Shown here piece by piece: positions 33,663 to 42,436 of a stretch of DNA of 64,000 nt. The stretch spans positions 62,001 through 126,000 of the forward strand of contig NZ_LMSK01000002.1 of assembly GCF_001428385.1 (NCBI RefSeq), in the 5' to 3' direction. A program made the position numbers and the translations under genes. Numbering within the stretch: position 1 is the first letter of the stretch; every line of letters starts with the position of its first letter. The notes below the pieces were generated by a model that was given only the letters and a program-made list of their open reading frames with translations, ran no database searches and was not told the DNA's origin. The DNA is from Rhodanobacter sp. Soil772 (lineage in GTDB: Bacteria; Pseudomonadota; Gammaproteobacteria; Xanthomonadales; Rhodanobacteraceae).

Positions 33663-36142
33663 AGATGCTGCTGCTCGCCCTGCGCAGCCTGCGCCGCGAA
33701 TGGCACCTGCCGGAACTGCGCACGCTGGCCGCCTCGCTGGTACTGGCGGTGGTGGCGCTGGGCGTGGTCGCCACGCTGGCGACGCGGATCGAGCGCGGCA
33801 TGCTGGCCAGCGCCGCCGAACTGATCGGCGGCGACATCGGCGTGTCGTCGCCGCAGGCCCTGCCGAACACATTCGCCGACAAGGCGCGCCAGGACGGCCT
33901 GCAACTCACCCGTACCGCTGGCTTCCCCAGCGTGGCGTTCGCCCACGAGCAGACCCAGCTGCTCGACGTGCAGGCGGTCGACGCGCACTACCCCCTGCGC
34001 GGCAAACTGGAGCTGCGCGATGCCGCCGGCCGCACGCGCAACGGCCACGCCCCGGCCGCGGGCGAGGTCTATCTCGATCATCGCGCGCTGGTTGCACTGA
34101 ATCTCAAGGTCGGCCAGCCGCTGCAACTCGGCGGCCGCGACCTGACCATCGCCGCCGAATTGCTGCGCCAGCCCGATGGCGGCGAGTTGCTGGCGCTGGC
34201 GCCGCGCGCGCTGATGAGCCTGGCCGACGCCGAACAGGCCGGCCTGCTCGGCGTGGGCAGCCGCGCCCGCCACCGCCTGCTGCTGGCCGGCACGCCGATG
34301 GCAGTGCAGGCCTGGCGCGACTGGGCGCAGACGACCGCGCTGCCGCAAGGCGCCCAGCTGATCACGCCGGAGCAGACCCAGGAACGCATGCGCACGTCGT
34401 TCGACCGCGCCGGTGCATTCCTGCGCCTGACCGCCCTGCTCTCGGCGCTGCTGGCCGGCATCGCGATCGCACTTTCCGCGCAGCGCTACGCACGGCGCAA
34501 GACCGCCGAAGTGGCGCTGCTGCGCGCACTGGGCACGCCGCGTCGACGCGTGCTGGGTCTGCTGCTGGGCACGTTGGGCGCGCTCGCCGTGCCGGCGACG
34601 GCCATCGGCATCGCGCTCGCCTTGGGCTTGTCGCAACTGGCCTGGCTGCTGGCTAGCCAGCTGTTCGGCAGCGTGCCGACCGTGCTGCCGCTGGCGCCGT
34701 CGTTCGCTGCCGCCGCGATGGGTATCGCCGTGCTGGTCGGCTTCGCGCTGCCGCCGCTGGCGCGGCTGGCCGAGGTCGCTCCTGTTGCCGTATTTCGCCA
34801 GAGCATGCAGCGGCGGGTGCGCCGTTTCGATGCGCTGTATCTGATCCCGGTGCTGGTGGCGCTGGGCCTGATCTGGAGCCAGAGCAGCTCGCTCACCCTG
34901 GCCGGCATCCTCGCCGCCAGCCTGCTCGGCGTGGCACTGATCGCGGCGTTGCTGGCCGGCGCGCTGCTGTGGCTGGCCCGGCGCATCGCACCGGGCGCGC
35001 ACCCGGCGCTGCGGCTGGGCCTGGCCGCGCTGGCACGGCGACCCGCGCTGAGCGTGATCCAGGCCACCGCGCTCAGCCTGGGCCTGTGCGCGCTGCTGTT
35101 GCTGGCGATCGTGGCGCCGGCGCTGCTGCAGGGCTGGCGCCAGGAGCTGCCGGCGGATACGCCGAACTGGTTCGCGCTGAACCTGCAGGACGACCAGCGC
35201 GCCGGCTTCGAGCAGGCGCTGGCCAGGATCGGCGGAGACCAGCTCAACATGCTGCCGCTGGCGGTGGGCAAGCTCACCGCGATCAATGGCCGCCCGATCG
35301 ACCAGCTCGCCTTCGCCGACGAGCGAGCCAAGGACTGGACCGACCGCCAGCTGCGGCTGTCCTGGTCCGCCGAGCTGCCGCCCGCGAACGAAGTGATCGC
35401 CGGCCGCTGGCAGGGCGCGCAGCCGGCGCAAGCCGAGGTGTCGATCGACACCATGTGGCGCGACATGTTCGCGCTGAAGCTGGGCGACACGCTGAGTTTC
35501 AACGTGGGCGAAGGCCGCATCGATGCGAAGGTCGGCAGCGTGCGCAAGGTCGACTGGAGTTCGTTCCGGGTCAACTTCTTCCTGCTGCTCGACCCGGCCC
35601 ACGCCGGCGCGCTGCCGCATACCTGGCTGGCCAGCTTCCACCTGCCGCGCGGGCATGCCACCGAACTGGCGCAGCTGTCGCGCGACTACAGCAACCTCAG
35701 CCTGGTCGACGTCGACTCGCTGCTCGACCGCGTGCGCGAGATCGTCGACCGGGTCGGCAACGCGGTGCGCTGGATCCTCGGCTTCAGCCTGCTCGCCGGC
35801 GCGCTGGTACTGGCCGCCGCGCTGGCCGCCAGCGCCGCCGAGCGCCGCCACGAAGCCGCCCTGCTGCGCACGCTCGGCGCACGTCGCGCCCAATTGCGCG
35901 TGGCCGCCGCCTGCGAGTTCGCCCTGCTCGGCCTGGTCGCCGGCCTCACCGCCGCACTCGGCGCCGCCGGCGCGGGCGTGTGGCTGGGCCAGGCGGTGTT
36001 CCACATCGAGAACTTCGTGCCGCCGTTGTGGCCGCTGGTCGGCGGTGCCGTCGGCGCTGGACTGGTCGTGATGCTGCTGGGCCTGGCCGGCACCCGCAAG
36101 GTCAGCCGCACGCCGCCGATGCGGTTGTTGCGCGAAGGCTAA
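33659..36142 (+). CDS. ybbP: ABC transporter permease YbbP (two FtsX domains)
   Basis: The 827-residue inner-membrane protein has an N-terminal helix (ASLVLAVVALGVVATLATRI) and a periplasmic MacB-PCD-like domain. A first FtsX domain of helices lies around 260-390, then more helices around 390-500. A second periplasmic domain follows, then a final FtsX domain around 690-815 (EAALLRTLGARRAQL precedes it). This duplicated layout matches YbbP. It works with the YbbA ATPase encoded just upstream. The 132-base gap to the next gene contains a 15-bp perfect stem-loop, so the operon probably ends here. Confidence 0.94.
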   Translation: MKMLLLALRSLRREWHLPELRTLAASLVLAVVALGVVATLATRIERGMLASAAELIGGDIGVSSPQALPNTFADKARQDGLQLTRTAGFPSVAFAHEQTQLLDVQAVDAHYPLRGKLELRDAAGRTRNGHAPAAGEVYLDHRALVALNLKVGQPLQLGGRDLTIAAELLRQPDGGELLALAPRALMSLADAEQAGLLGVGSRARHRLLLAGTPMAVQAWRDWAQTTALPQGAQLITPEQTQERMRTSFDRAGAFLRLTALLSALLAGIAIALSAQRYARRKTAEVALLRALGTPRRRVLGLLLGTLGALAVPATAIGIALALGLSQLAWLLASQLFGSVPTVLPLAPSFAAAAMGIAVLVGFALPPLARLAEVAPVAVFRQSMQRRVRRFDALYLIPVLVALGLIWSQSSSLTLAGILAASLLGVALIAALLAGALLWLARRIAPGAHPALRLGLAALARRPALSVIQATALSLGLCALLLLAIVAPALLQGWRQELPADTPNWFALNLQDDQRAGFEQALARIGGDQLNMLPLAVGKLTAINGRPIDQLAFADERAKDWTDRQLRLSWSAELPPANEVIAGRWQGAQPAQAEVSIDTMWRDMFALKLGDTLSFNVGEGRIDAKVGSVRKVDWSSFRVNFFLLLDPAHAGALPHTWLASFHLPRGHATELAQLSRDYSNLSLVDVDSLLDRVREIVDRVGNAVRWILGFSLLAGALVLAAALAASAAERRHEAALLRTLGARRAQLRVAAACEFALLGLVAGLTAALGAAGAGVWLGQAVFHIENFVPPLWPLVGGAVGAGLVVMLLGLAGTRKVSRTPPMRLLREG

Positions 36143-36200
36143 AAGGAAGATCCCGTCCCTCCGGGCGACCATCGCCACCACAACGAAGCCATGCGAGACT

Positions 36201-36234
36201 GGCGAAACCGCGGCGCACGCGCCGCGGTTTCGCC
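36201..36234. terminator. Perfect 15-bp stem-loop after ybbP
   Basis: GGCGAAACCGCGGCG and CGCCGCGGTTTCGCC pair exactly around CACG. The stem is very stable but no T run follows, so it may protect mRNA or stop polymerase with help. Confidence 0.7.
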
Positions 36235-36274
36235 ACGCATCTCCCACTCCCAACTTCAGCCATGAGAGTCCGCC

Positions 36275-36769
36275 ATGCTCGGCGTCGTACTGCTTTTTGT
36301 CGGTGTCATCCTGATCGTCAACGGACTGACCCTCGCCGGACGCATCGAGGCGAAGGAAGCGGCCGTGCTCAACCTGCTGGTCGGCAGCCTCTCGGCCTTC
36401 GCCGCGGTGCTGGGCGCGATCCAGGCCTCCACGCCGGCGGATTTTCTCGCCGTGGGTTCGGGCTTGTTGTTCGCCTTCACCTACCTGTACGTGGCCGGCG
36501 TGCACTGGTTCAAGCTGAGCGGCACCGGGCTGGGCTGGTACTGCCTGTTCGTCGCGATCACCGCGCTGCCGCTGAGCTGGGACGCGTACACCCTCGGCGA
36601 GCTGCGCATGGCCGGCATCTGGTTGGTCTGGTCGAGTCTGTGGCTGCTGTTCTTCGTCGACCTGTGCACCGGCGTGCGCGTGAAGCGCTTCCTCGCGCCT
36701 TACACGGTGGTCGTGGGTATCGTCACCTGCTGGATACCCGGCATGCTGATGCTGCTGGCGCGCTGGTGA
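36275..36769 (+). CDS. AmiS/UreI family channel
   Basis: The 164-residue protein has about six hydrophobic helices and the AmiS/UreI pattern. MLGVVLLFVGVILIVNGL is the first helix, then FLAVGSGLLFAFTYLYVAG, then HWFKLSGTGLGWYCLFVA and YTLGELRMAGIWLVWSSLWLL. Known relatives are the proton-gated urea channel of Helicobacter and amide transporters beside amidases. Neither urease nor amidase genes are in the window, so the substrate (urea or a short amide) is inferred from the family only. It is followed by an unrelated permease after 57 bases. Confidence 0.88.
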   Translation: MLGVVLLFVGVILIVNGLTLAGRIEAKEAAVLNLLVGSLSAFAAVLGAIQASTPADFLAVGSGLLFAFTYLYVAGVHWFKLSGTGLGWYCLFVAITALPLSWDAYTLGELRMAGIWLVWSSLWLLFFVDLCTGVRVKRFLAPYTVVVGIVTCWIPGMLMLLARW

Positions 36770-36826
36770 TACCCGGCCACCCAGGCCACTGAATGATGAC
36801 GTGGCCTCCAGGCCCGCGTTGAAACC

Positions 36827-37960
36827 ATGAATCCATCCACGCAAAAGCCACCCGGCTGGGCCCGGCATCTGCAGAACGAATGGCTGCTGCTGGTATTCAC
36901 GCTGCTGGCGCTGACACTTGCCGTGCTCGACCCCCGCCCCGCAAGCGATTACCGGCGCTGGCTGCAGTTGCCCACGCTGGCCGGCCTGATGGGTCTGCTG
37001 ATCGCGATCCAGGGCATCCGCGACAGCGGACTGGTGCAGCATGCGGCCGTGGCCGTGGTGGCACGCGCGCACTCGCTGCGCAGCCTGGGCCTGTTGCTGG
37101 TATCCGCGACGGCGCTGCTGTCGATGGTGCTGACCAACGACGTGAGCCTGTTCCTGATCGTGCCGCTGACCCTGGCGATCGGCACCATCTCGAACCTGCC
37201 GGTGCTGCGCATGGTGGTGCTGGAGGCGCTGGCGGTGAACGCGGGTTCCACCCTGAGCCCGATCGGCAACCCGCAAAACCTGCTGCTGTGGCAGCACTCG
37301 CAGCTGCCGTTCCTGCATTTCGCGGCGGCGATGCTGCCGGCCGCGGCGGTGATGTTCGTGCTGGTGGCGGCGTTCGCCTGGCTGTGGCTGCCGCGCGATC
37401 GCGTGGCGTTGAGCCCGGAACGGATCGACGGCGTCGTGGCTTCGAGCCGCCTCGGCGCGTGCTCGATCGCCGCGCTGCTCGGCATGGTGCTGCTGATGGA
37501 ATACGGCCAGGCGCCGCTGGGCGCGCTGCTGGTGCTGGCGCTGTTCGCGCTGTTGGCGCGACCGAGCCTGGCGCGAATCGACTGGCTGCTGCTGCTCACG
37601 TTCGCCGCGATCTTCCTGGGCCTGGGCCATTTCGCGAACTTGCCCCTGGTGCAGCAGGCGCTGGACCGGCTCGACTTCGGCCAACCGCTGACGCTGTACG
37701 CCAGCGGCATCGTCGCCTCGCAGCTGATCAGCAACGTGCCGGCGACGGTGCTGCTGCTCGAACGCGCGCCCGACGCCACCGCGCTGGCGGTGGCGGTGAA
37801 CGTGGGCGGCTTCGGCGTGGCGATCGGTTCGCTGGCGAACCTGATCGCGTTGCGCCTGGCGAAGCAGCCGCATGGCTTGCGGCTGCTGCACCTGGTGTCG
37901 ATTCCGTTCCTGCTGGTGTGCGCGCCGCTGGTGTATCTAGTCTGGCGCTGGCTGGGCTGA
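36827..37960 (+). CDS. SLC13/CitM-like anion permease
   Basis: The 377-residue protein has about ten helices and the ion-transporter motif VNAGSTLSPIGNPQNLLLW at about residues 140-158, repeated more weakly as ISNVPATVLLLE near the end. This duplicated S/N-P pattern is shared by the IT superfamily (SLC13, CitMHS, ArsB). LTNDVSLFLIVPLTLAI is the preceding helix. Substrate could be a di- or tricarboxylate or an oxyanion. It may be cotranscribed with the UreI-like gene 57 bases upstream; it converges with the DUF4097-type gene, leaving ten bases. Confidence 0.85.
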   Translation: MNPSTQKPPGWARHLQNEWLLLVFTLLALTLAVLDPRPASDYRRWLQLPTLAGLMGLLIAIQGIRDSGLVQHAAVAVVARAHSLRSLGLLLVSATALLSMVLTNDVSLFLIVPLTLAIGTISNLPVLRMVVLEALAVNAGSTLSPIGNPQNLLLWQHSQLPFLHFAAAMLPAAAVMFVLVAAFAWLWLPRDRVALSPERIDGVVASSRLGACSIAALLGMVLLMEYGQAPLGALLVLALFALLARPSLARIDWLLLLTFAAIFLGLGHFANLPLVQQALDRLDFGQPLTLYASGIVASQLISNVPATVLLLERAPDATALAVAVNVGGFGVAIGSLANLIALRLAKQPHGLRLLHLVSIPFLLVCAPLVYLVWRWLG

Positions 37961-37970
37961 CGGGTCGCGC

Positions 37971-38750
37971 TCAATCGTCGTCGTTCGGCACGCTGACCTT
38001 GCCCTTCACACCCGAATGATCGACGTCGCCGCTGCCCTTGGCACCGAGGCTGAGATCGCCAGCCACGTCGCTCACGTTGAGATCGCCGGAACCCAGCGTA
38101 TCGGCGTGCACGCTGCCGCCGACGTTGCGCAAGGTGACGTCGCCCGAACCGATGCTGCCGATGCGGGCGTCGCCCTTGATGCCTTCGGCCTTGAAGTCGC
38201 CGGAGCCCACCGAACCCAGGTCCAGGCTGCCGACGTCGGTGGCACTGACGTCGCCCGAACCCACGCTGGTAGCGAACTTGCCGGACACCTGGCGCACGTG
38301 CAGGTCGCCCGAGCCCACATTGGTCTGCAGCTGCTGCACGCCGCTGACGTCGGCGTCGCCGGAGCCCACGCGCACGGTGACCGGCAGGTTGGCCGGCAGT
38401 TGCACGGTGACGTCGAGACTCGAATAGGAATTGCCGCCGAACAGGCTGAAACTGAAACTGCCGCCGGTGTTGCCGATATCGATCAGCAGCTGGTCGCCTT
38501 CGCGCCGCTGGGTGACCTGCAGCTTGTCCAGCATCGCCTGTTCGGAGGCGCAGGCGCGGCCGGTGAGGGTGAGACCCTTGGTGCTGTCGCTGCCGGTCAG
38601 GTGCAGGTCCTGGCTGTTCACGTCAATCTGCACGCTGCGCACGCCGGCGAGGTCAAGCTGCAGGTTGCGCGGCGCCTCGTACTTGCACGGGCTGGCGGCG
38701 AAGGCGGCGATCGGAGCGAGCAGCAGGGCTGCGGTGAGAAGACGGCGCAT
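37971..38750 (-). CDS. Secreted GIN/DUF4097-like beta-repeat protein
   Basis: The 259-residue protein has a signal peptide (LLTAALLLAPIAAFAAS) and an N-terminal segment with one Cys pair candidate (Cys22 in SPCKYEAP and CASEQ). Seven repeats of about 18-20 residues then start (V/I/L/K)GSGD, giving a right-handed beta-helix/GIN-like stack. The repeat continues to the C-terminus (VSVPNDDD). Such proteins are putative surface or periplasmic adhesins or scaffolds; no role is proved. ATG at 38750 is supported by AAGGAGA upstream and by the signal peptide. Confidence 0.87.
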   Translation of the reverse strand: MRRLLTAALLLAPIAAFAASPCKYEAPRNLQLDLAGVRSVQIDVNSQDLHLTGSDSTKGLTLTGRACASEQAMLDKLQVTQRREGDQLLIDIGNTGGSFSFSLFGGNSYSSLDVTVQLPANLPVTVRVGSGDADVSGVQQLQTNVGSGDLHVRQVSGKFATSVGSGDVSATDVGSLDLGSVGSGDFKAEGIKGDARIGSIGSGDVTLRNVGGSVHADTLGSGDLNVSDVAGDLSLGAKGSGDVDHSGVKGKVSVPNDDD

Positions 38751-38889
38751 GGAACTCTCCTTGGGTAGTCGACTTGCCTGAGATGCAGCCAGCGGCAAAA
38801 GGGTTGCAAGCATGACGGGAGCATGAACGCACCGGTCAACGTGCCGGAGTCGGCCGCGTTCTCCAGTCTACCTACCGAGGAGACACACC

Positions 38890-39384
38890 ATGCACCGCAA
38901 AACCCTGCTTGCTTCCGCGCTGGCCGTGCTGATCGCCGGATCGACCTCGTTCGTGATGGCCCAGAATACGCCACTCCCGTCGCCGTCGACCCCGTCCGCG
39001 ATGGCCGACAAGGACATGCGCGCGCATCACGGCGACCGCGACCACGGCATGCGCATGCACCGCGACCACCAGCGCAACGGCGTGATCGGCGACCTGCACG
39101 GCCTGGAGCGGCTGTACATGCAGGCCGGCCGCAGCAAGGAGATGGCGTCGGTCTACAACGACGTGCTGGCCAGGTCGCAGGATCCGCGCGTGCGCGACTA
39201 CATCTACAAGCGCCTGGCCCGTCTGCAGGCGCAGCCGGCCAACGTCGACCAGGCGATCGCCACGCTGCGCAAGGGGCTGGACGAGAACCTGGCCAACGAG
39301 GCGAAGATGCGTGCCGAGCGCGAGAAGATGCGCGCCGCCTGGCAGCAGCACCGTGCCGACAAGACGGCGCCGGCGGCCAAGTAA
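38890..39384 (+). CDS. Periplasmic helical protein, unknown function
   Basis: I do not recognise a named family. The 164-residue protein has a signal peptide (LLASALAVLIAGSTSFVMAQ) and a His/Asp/Met-rich stretch at about 42-60 (MRAHHGDRDHGMRMHRDH) that might bind metal. A predicted all-helical domain with tetratricopeptide-like spacing follows (LHGLERLYMQAGRSKEMAS, then DYIYKRLARLQ). It ends in charged Lys/Ala. GAGGAG precedes the ATG by eight bases. It is divergent from the DUF4097-type gene and ends at the hairpin 39404-39434. Confidence 0.75.
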   Translation: MHRKTLLASALAVLIAGSTSFVMAQNTPLPSPSTPSAMADKDMRAHHGDRDHGMRMHRDHQRNGVIGDLHGLERLYMQAGRSKEMASVYNDVLARSQDPRVRDYIYKRLARLQAQPANVDQAIATLRKGLDENLANEAKMRAEREKMRAAWQQHRADKTAPAAK

Positions 39385-39403
39385 CTTCCACGAAAGTCCA
39401 CGA

Positions 39404-39434
39404 CCTGCGCGATGGCCTGGCGCCATCGCGCAGG
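39404..39434. terminator. Bidirectional 13-bp stem-loop
   Basis: CCTGCGCGATGGC and GCCATCGCGCAGG pair exactly around CTGGC, 19 bases after the plus-strand gene and two bases before the mazG stop. It fits a shared terminator for convergent genes. Confidence 0.8.
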
Positions 39435-39435
39435 C

Positions 39436-40248
39436 TCAGGGTTTGCGTTCCGTCTGCTTGGCGCGCTGCCACAGCTGTTCCTGCTCGTCCAGCGTGCGTT
39501 CGCCGAACGCCGCGCCGTCGGCCGCCGCCAGCTGCTCCATCTGCCGGAAACGCCGTTCGAATTTCGCATTGGCGTGCCGCAACGCCTGCGAGAAATCGAC
39601 GCCGGCATGGCGCGCCAGGTTCACCATCACGAACAGCACGTCGCCGATCTCGTCTTGCAACCGCGCCGGGTCGGCGCCGTTGACGAACTCCGCGCGCACT
39701 TCGTCCACTTCCTCGGCCAGCTTGGCCAGTACCGGTTCGGGACCGGGCCACGTGAAGCCCACGGCCGCGGCACGCTGCTGCAGCTTCTGCGCGCGCTTCC
39801 ATTCCGGCAGCCCGGCCGAGATGCCCGCCAGTGCGCTGGCGTCGGCCGGCTCGCCCTTGTCCGCGCGCTCGGCCGTCTTGATCTCCTCCCACGCCTGCAT
39901 CTGCGCCGCCAGGTCGGCATAGCGCACGTCGCCGAAAACGTGTGGATGGCGCCGCAGCATCTTGGCGCTGATCGCGTGGGCGACGTCGGCAAAATCGAAC
40001 AAGCCCTGCTCGGTCGCCATCTGCGAATGGAACACCACCTGCAGCAGCAGGTCGCCCAGCTCGTCGCGCAGGTCGTGCCAGTCGCGGCGGTCGATCGCGT
40101 CGGCGACCTCGTAGGCTTCCTCGATCGTGTACGCCGCGATCGAGGCGAAATCCTGCTGCACGTCCCACGGGCAGCCCCGCGCGGGATCGCGCAGGCGCGC
40201 CATGATCGCGAGCAGGTCGTCCAGACTGTGCCGTGCCGGTTCGCTCAT
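39436..40248 (-). CDS. mazG: Nucleoside triphosphate pyrophosphohydrolase MazG
   Basis: MazG hydrolyses noncanonical and canonical NTPs to NMP and pyrophosphate. The 270-residue protein has two MazG domains. The first has CPWDVQQDFASIAAYTIEEAYE at 26-47 and DELGDLLLQVVFH at 62-74. The second has LAEEVDEVRAEF and DEIGDVLFVMVNLARH near 199-214. The acidic EExxE/ExxD metal ligands are present in both. It overlaps cysQ by four bases (ATGA) and is the last gene of the cluster with cysQ, nudE and hisN, several of which act on nucleotides. Confidence 0.95.
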   Translation of the reverse strand: MSEPARHSLDDLLAIMARLRDPARGCPWDVQQDFASIAAYTIEEAYEVADAIDRRDWHDLRDELGDLLLQVVFHSQMATEQGLFDFADVAHAISAKMLRRHPHVFGDVRYADLAAQMQAWEEIKTAERADKGEPADASALAGISAGLPEWKRAQKLQQRAAAVGFTWPGPEPVLAKLAEEVDEVRAEFVNGADPARLQDEIGDVLFVMVNLARHAGVDFSQALRHANAKFERRFRQMEQLAAADGAAFGERTLDEQEQLWQRAKQTERKP

Positions 40249-41066
40249 GGCGCCTGCAACCGCGCGGCCCAGTCGATCGTGCCGTCGCCGACGGCGATGA
40301 ATTCGGGATTCAGCAACGACTCGCCGCGGTTGTAGCGGAACGGCTGGCCGGCCAGGTCGAGCACCGCGCCGCCGGCCTCGTCCAGCACGCATTGCGCGGC
40401 GGCAGTGTCCCACTCGCTGGTGAGGCCGAGGCGCAAATAGACGTCCGCCGCACCGCGCGCGATCAGGCAGAATTTCAGCGACGAGCCCAGCGGCACCAGC
40501 TGGTAGTCGCTGCCGATCAACCGCTGCAGCACGCTGCCCTGCGCGCCGCCATGCGACCGGCTGCCGGCCACCAGCGGCGGTTGCTCCAGCGGACGCGTGC
40601 GGATGCGCTGCCAGAAGCCATCGGCCTGCGCCTGCAGCCAGGCGCCCTGCCCCAGCGCGGCGACATACAACTCGCCGCTGACCGGCGCCAGCACCACGCC
40701 GAGCACGCTGCGGTGGTCGTCGATGAGGGCGATGTTGACGGTGAATTCGCCGTTGCGCTTGACGAACTCGCGGGTGCCGTCGAGCGGATCGACCAGCCAG
40801 TAGCGTGACCAGTGCCGGCGCTCGGACCACGGCAAGGCTTTCGCTTCTTCCGACAGCACCGGCAGTACCGGTTCGAGCGCGGCCAGGCCAGCCATGATGA
40901 CCTGCTGCGCGGCCAGGTCGGCGGCGGTCAGCGGCGACGCGTCCGCCTTGGTCTGCACCGCGAAATCGCTGTGGTAGACATCGAGGATGGCTGCGCCGGC
41001 GGCGCGGGCGATCGCACCAACCTGCCGGGCCAGCTCGGGCGGCGTATTTCCGGGCGGCGTGCTCAT
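40245..41066 (-). CDS. cysQ: 3'(2'),5'-bisphosphate nucleotidase CysQ
   Basis: CysQ removes the 3'-phosphate of PAP, the by-product of sulfate assimilation. The 273-residue IMPase-fold protein has the metal motif WLVDPLDGTREFVKRNGEFTV (the DPLDGT Asp residues) and a second motif with LTSEWDTAAAQCVLDEAGG. Glu at LPVLSEEAKA completes the metal site. ATG at 41066 overlaps the nudE stop by four bases. It is translated together with nudE and mazG. Substrate choice within the family is inferred from the TREFVKRNGEFT loop, typical of CysQ. Confidence 0.93.
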   Translation of the reverse strand: MSTPPGNTPPELARQVGAIARAAGAAILDVYHSDFAVQTKADASPLTAADLAAQQVIMAGLAALEPVLPVLSEEAKALPWSERRHWSRYWLVDPLDGTREFVKRNGEFTVNIALIDDHRSVLGVVLAPVSGELYVAALGQGAWLQAQADGFWQRIRTRPLEQPPLVAGSRSHGGAQGSVLQRLIGSDYQLVPLGSSLKFCLIARGAADVYLRLGLTSEWDTAAAQCVLDEAGGAVLDLAGQPFRYNRGESLLNPEFIAVGDGTIDWAARLQAP

Positions 41067-41620
41067 GTGCGCTGGAAACGCCCGGCGAGATACTCGCGGG
41101 CCATGAACAGCGCGGCGATCGAACGCCCCTCGGTCACGTCGTCGCGACCGAGCAAGGTGTGCAGTTCGGACATCTTCCACGGCACCACTTCGAGTTCTTC
41201 CGGTTCGTCGCCGACCAGCTTCTCGGGATACAGGTCCTGCGCCAGCACCACATGCGCCATGTGCGTCATGTACGACGGCGACAGCGACAGGTTGTGCAGG
41301 ATCTTCAGCTTGTGCGCGCCGTAGCCGATCTCTTCCTTCAGCTCGCGCTCGGCTCCCTGCTCGGCGGTTTCGTCCTGATCCAGCCGGCCCTTCGGCAGGC
41401 CGAGTTCGTAGCGGCCGACGCCGCCGCCATACTCGCGCACCAGCAGCACGGTGTCGTCATCCAGCATCGGCACGATGATCACCGCGCCCAGGCCGCTGCC
41501 TTTCAAGCGTTCGTAGGTGCGGCGCACGCCGTTGGAGAACTCCAGGTCGAGCTGCTCGACCTGCAGAAACCGGCTGTCGCTGACGTCGCGCGTGGCATGG
41601 ATGATCGGTAGTTTGCGCAT
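41063..41620 (-). CDS. nudE: ADP compounds hydrolase NudE
   Basis: NudE hydrolyses ADP-ribose, AP3A and NADH-type dinucleotides. At 185 residues it has family length. The Nudix box is at about 80-102 (GLPKGRLDQDE, then AAEQGAERELKEEIGYGA-like spacing), preceded by REYGGGVGRYELGLP. The C-terminal region PEELEVVPWKMSELHTLL is characteristic of NudE. It overlaps cysQ by four bases. The start ATG at 41620 follows directly from the hisN-like gene on the other side of a 23-base gap. Confidence 0.93.
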   Translation of the reverse strand: MRKLPIIHATRDVSDSRFLQVEQLDLEFSNGVRRTYERLKGSGLGAVIIVPMLDDDTVLLVREYGGGVGRYELGLPKGRLDQDETAEQGAERELKEEIGYGAHKLKILHNLSLSPSYMTHMAHVVLAQDLYPEKLVGDEPEELEVVPWKMSELHTLLGRDDVTEGRSIAALFMAREYLAGRFQRT

Positions 41621-41643
41621 CCGGGCATTCTAGCTCGCGTCGT

Positions 41644-42420
41644 TCAGCGCCGCAGACGCTGCAGGGCCTGCGCGTGGATCGCCGGTGTGCCGGCCAGCAC
41701 GCTGCGCGTGTCCAGCGTCAGCGGCGCGCCGTCCAGGTCGGTGAACACGCCACCGGCTTCGCGCACGATCACCGCCAACGCGGCAATGTCGAGGATGTTC
41801 ACGTCCGACTCGATCACCAGGTCCAGGCTGCCGCGCGCCAGCAGATGGTAATGGCAGAAATCGCCGTAGCCGCGGATGCGGTTGCTGTCGCGGATCAGCG
41901 CGCCCAGCGCGGCCCAGCGTGCGTCACCGGTGAGCGTCTTGACGTTGCCGGTGGAGATCGAGGCCTGCGCCATTTGCGCCGTGTCCGCCACGCGCACGCG
42001 CTCGCCGTCGAGCCACGCACCGTCGCCGGCGCTGGCCCACATCGTCTCGCCGTAGACCGGCGCGCTGGACACGCCGAGTACCAGCTCGTCGCCATCCATC
42101 AGCGCGATCTGGGTGGAGAAGAACGGCGTGCGACGCACGAAGCTCTTGGTGCCGTCGAGCGGATCGACCAGCCACAGCAGGCCGCCACGTTCGCCGTCCA
42201 GGCCGAACTCCTCGCCGTAGATCGACGCCTTCGGCAGCGCCGCCTGCAGCACTCGCCGGATCGCCTGCTCGGCCTCGCGGTCGGCAATCGTCACCGGGGT
42301 CGCGTCGGACTTCAGCTCCACCTCGACGCCGCGCCGCCAGTAATGCCTGATCACCTCGGCCGCGGCCGCGGCGGCTTCGCGTGCGGCCACCAGGGCCGTT
42401 GCGGCGATATCCGGGTTCAT
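41644..42420 (-). CDS. hisN: Histidinol-phosphatase of the inositol monophosphatase family
   Basis: The 258-residue IMPase-fold phosphatase has the metal site GEEFG near residue 69 and WLVDPLDGTKSFVRRTPFFST at about 83-104. The second motif SDVNILDIAALAVIVREAGG lies near 214-233. The TKSFVRRTPFFST loop matches HisN-type histidinol-phosphatases, which complete histidine synthesis, better than SuhB or CysQ. Other small phosphomonoesters are possible. It follows gspN (16-base gap) and precedes nudE on the minus strand, probably in one transcript. Confidence 0.85.
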   Translation of the reverse strand: MNPDIAATALVAAREAAAAAAEVIRHYWRRGVEVELKSDATPVTIADREAEQAIRRVLQAALPKASIYGEEFGLDGERGGLLWLVDPLDGTKSFVRRTPFFSTQIALMDGDELVLGVSSAPVYGETMWASAGDGAWLDGERVRVADTAQMAQASISTGNVKTLTGDARWAALGALIRDSNRIRGYGDFCHYHLLARGSLDLVIESDVNILDIAALAVIVREAGGVFTDLDGAPLTLDTRSVLAGTPAIHAQALQRLRR

Positions 42421-42436
42421 GCTCGTCTCGCGTCCT

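Noticed and set aside
33509..37891. 1460-codon minus-strand open frame across ybbA, ybbP and downstream genes
   Set aside because: The translation is His/Gln/Arg-rich low complexity opposite well-conserved genes, and it has no family features.
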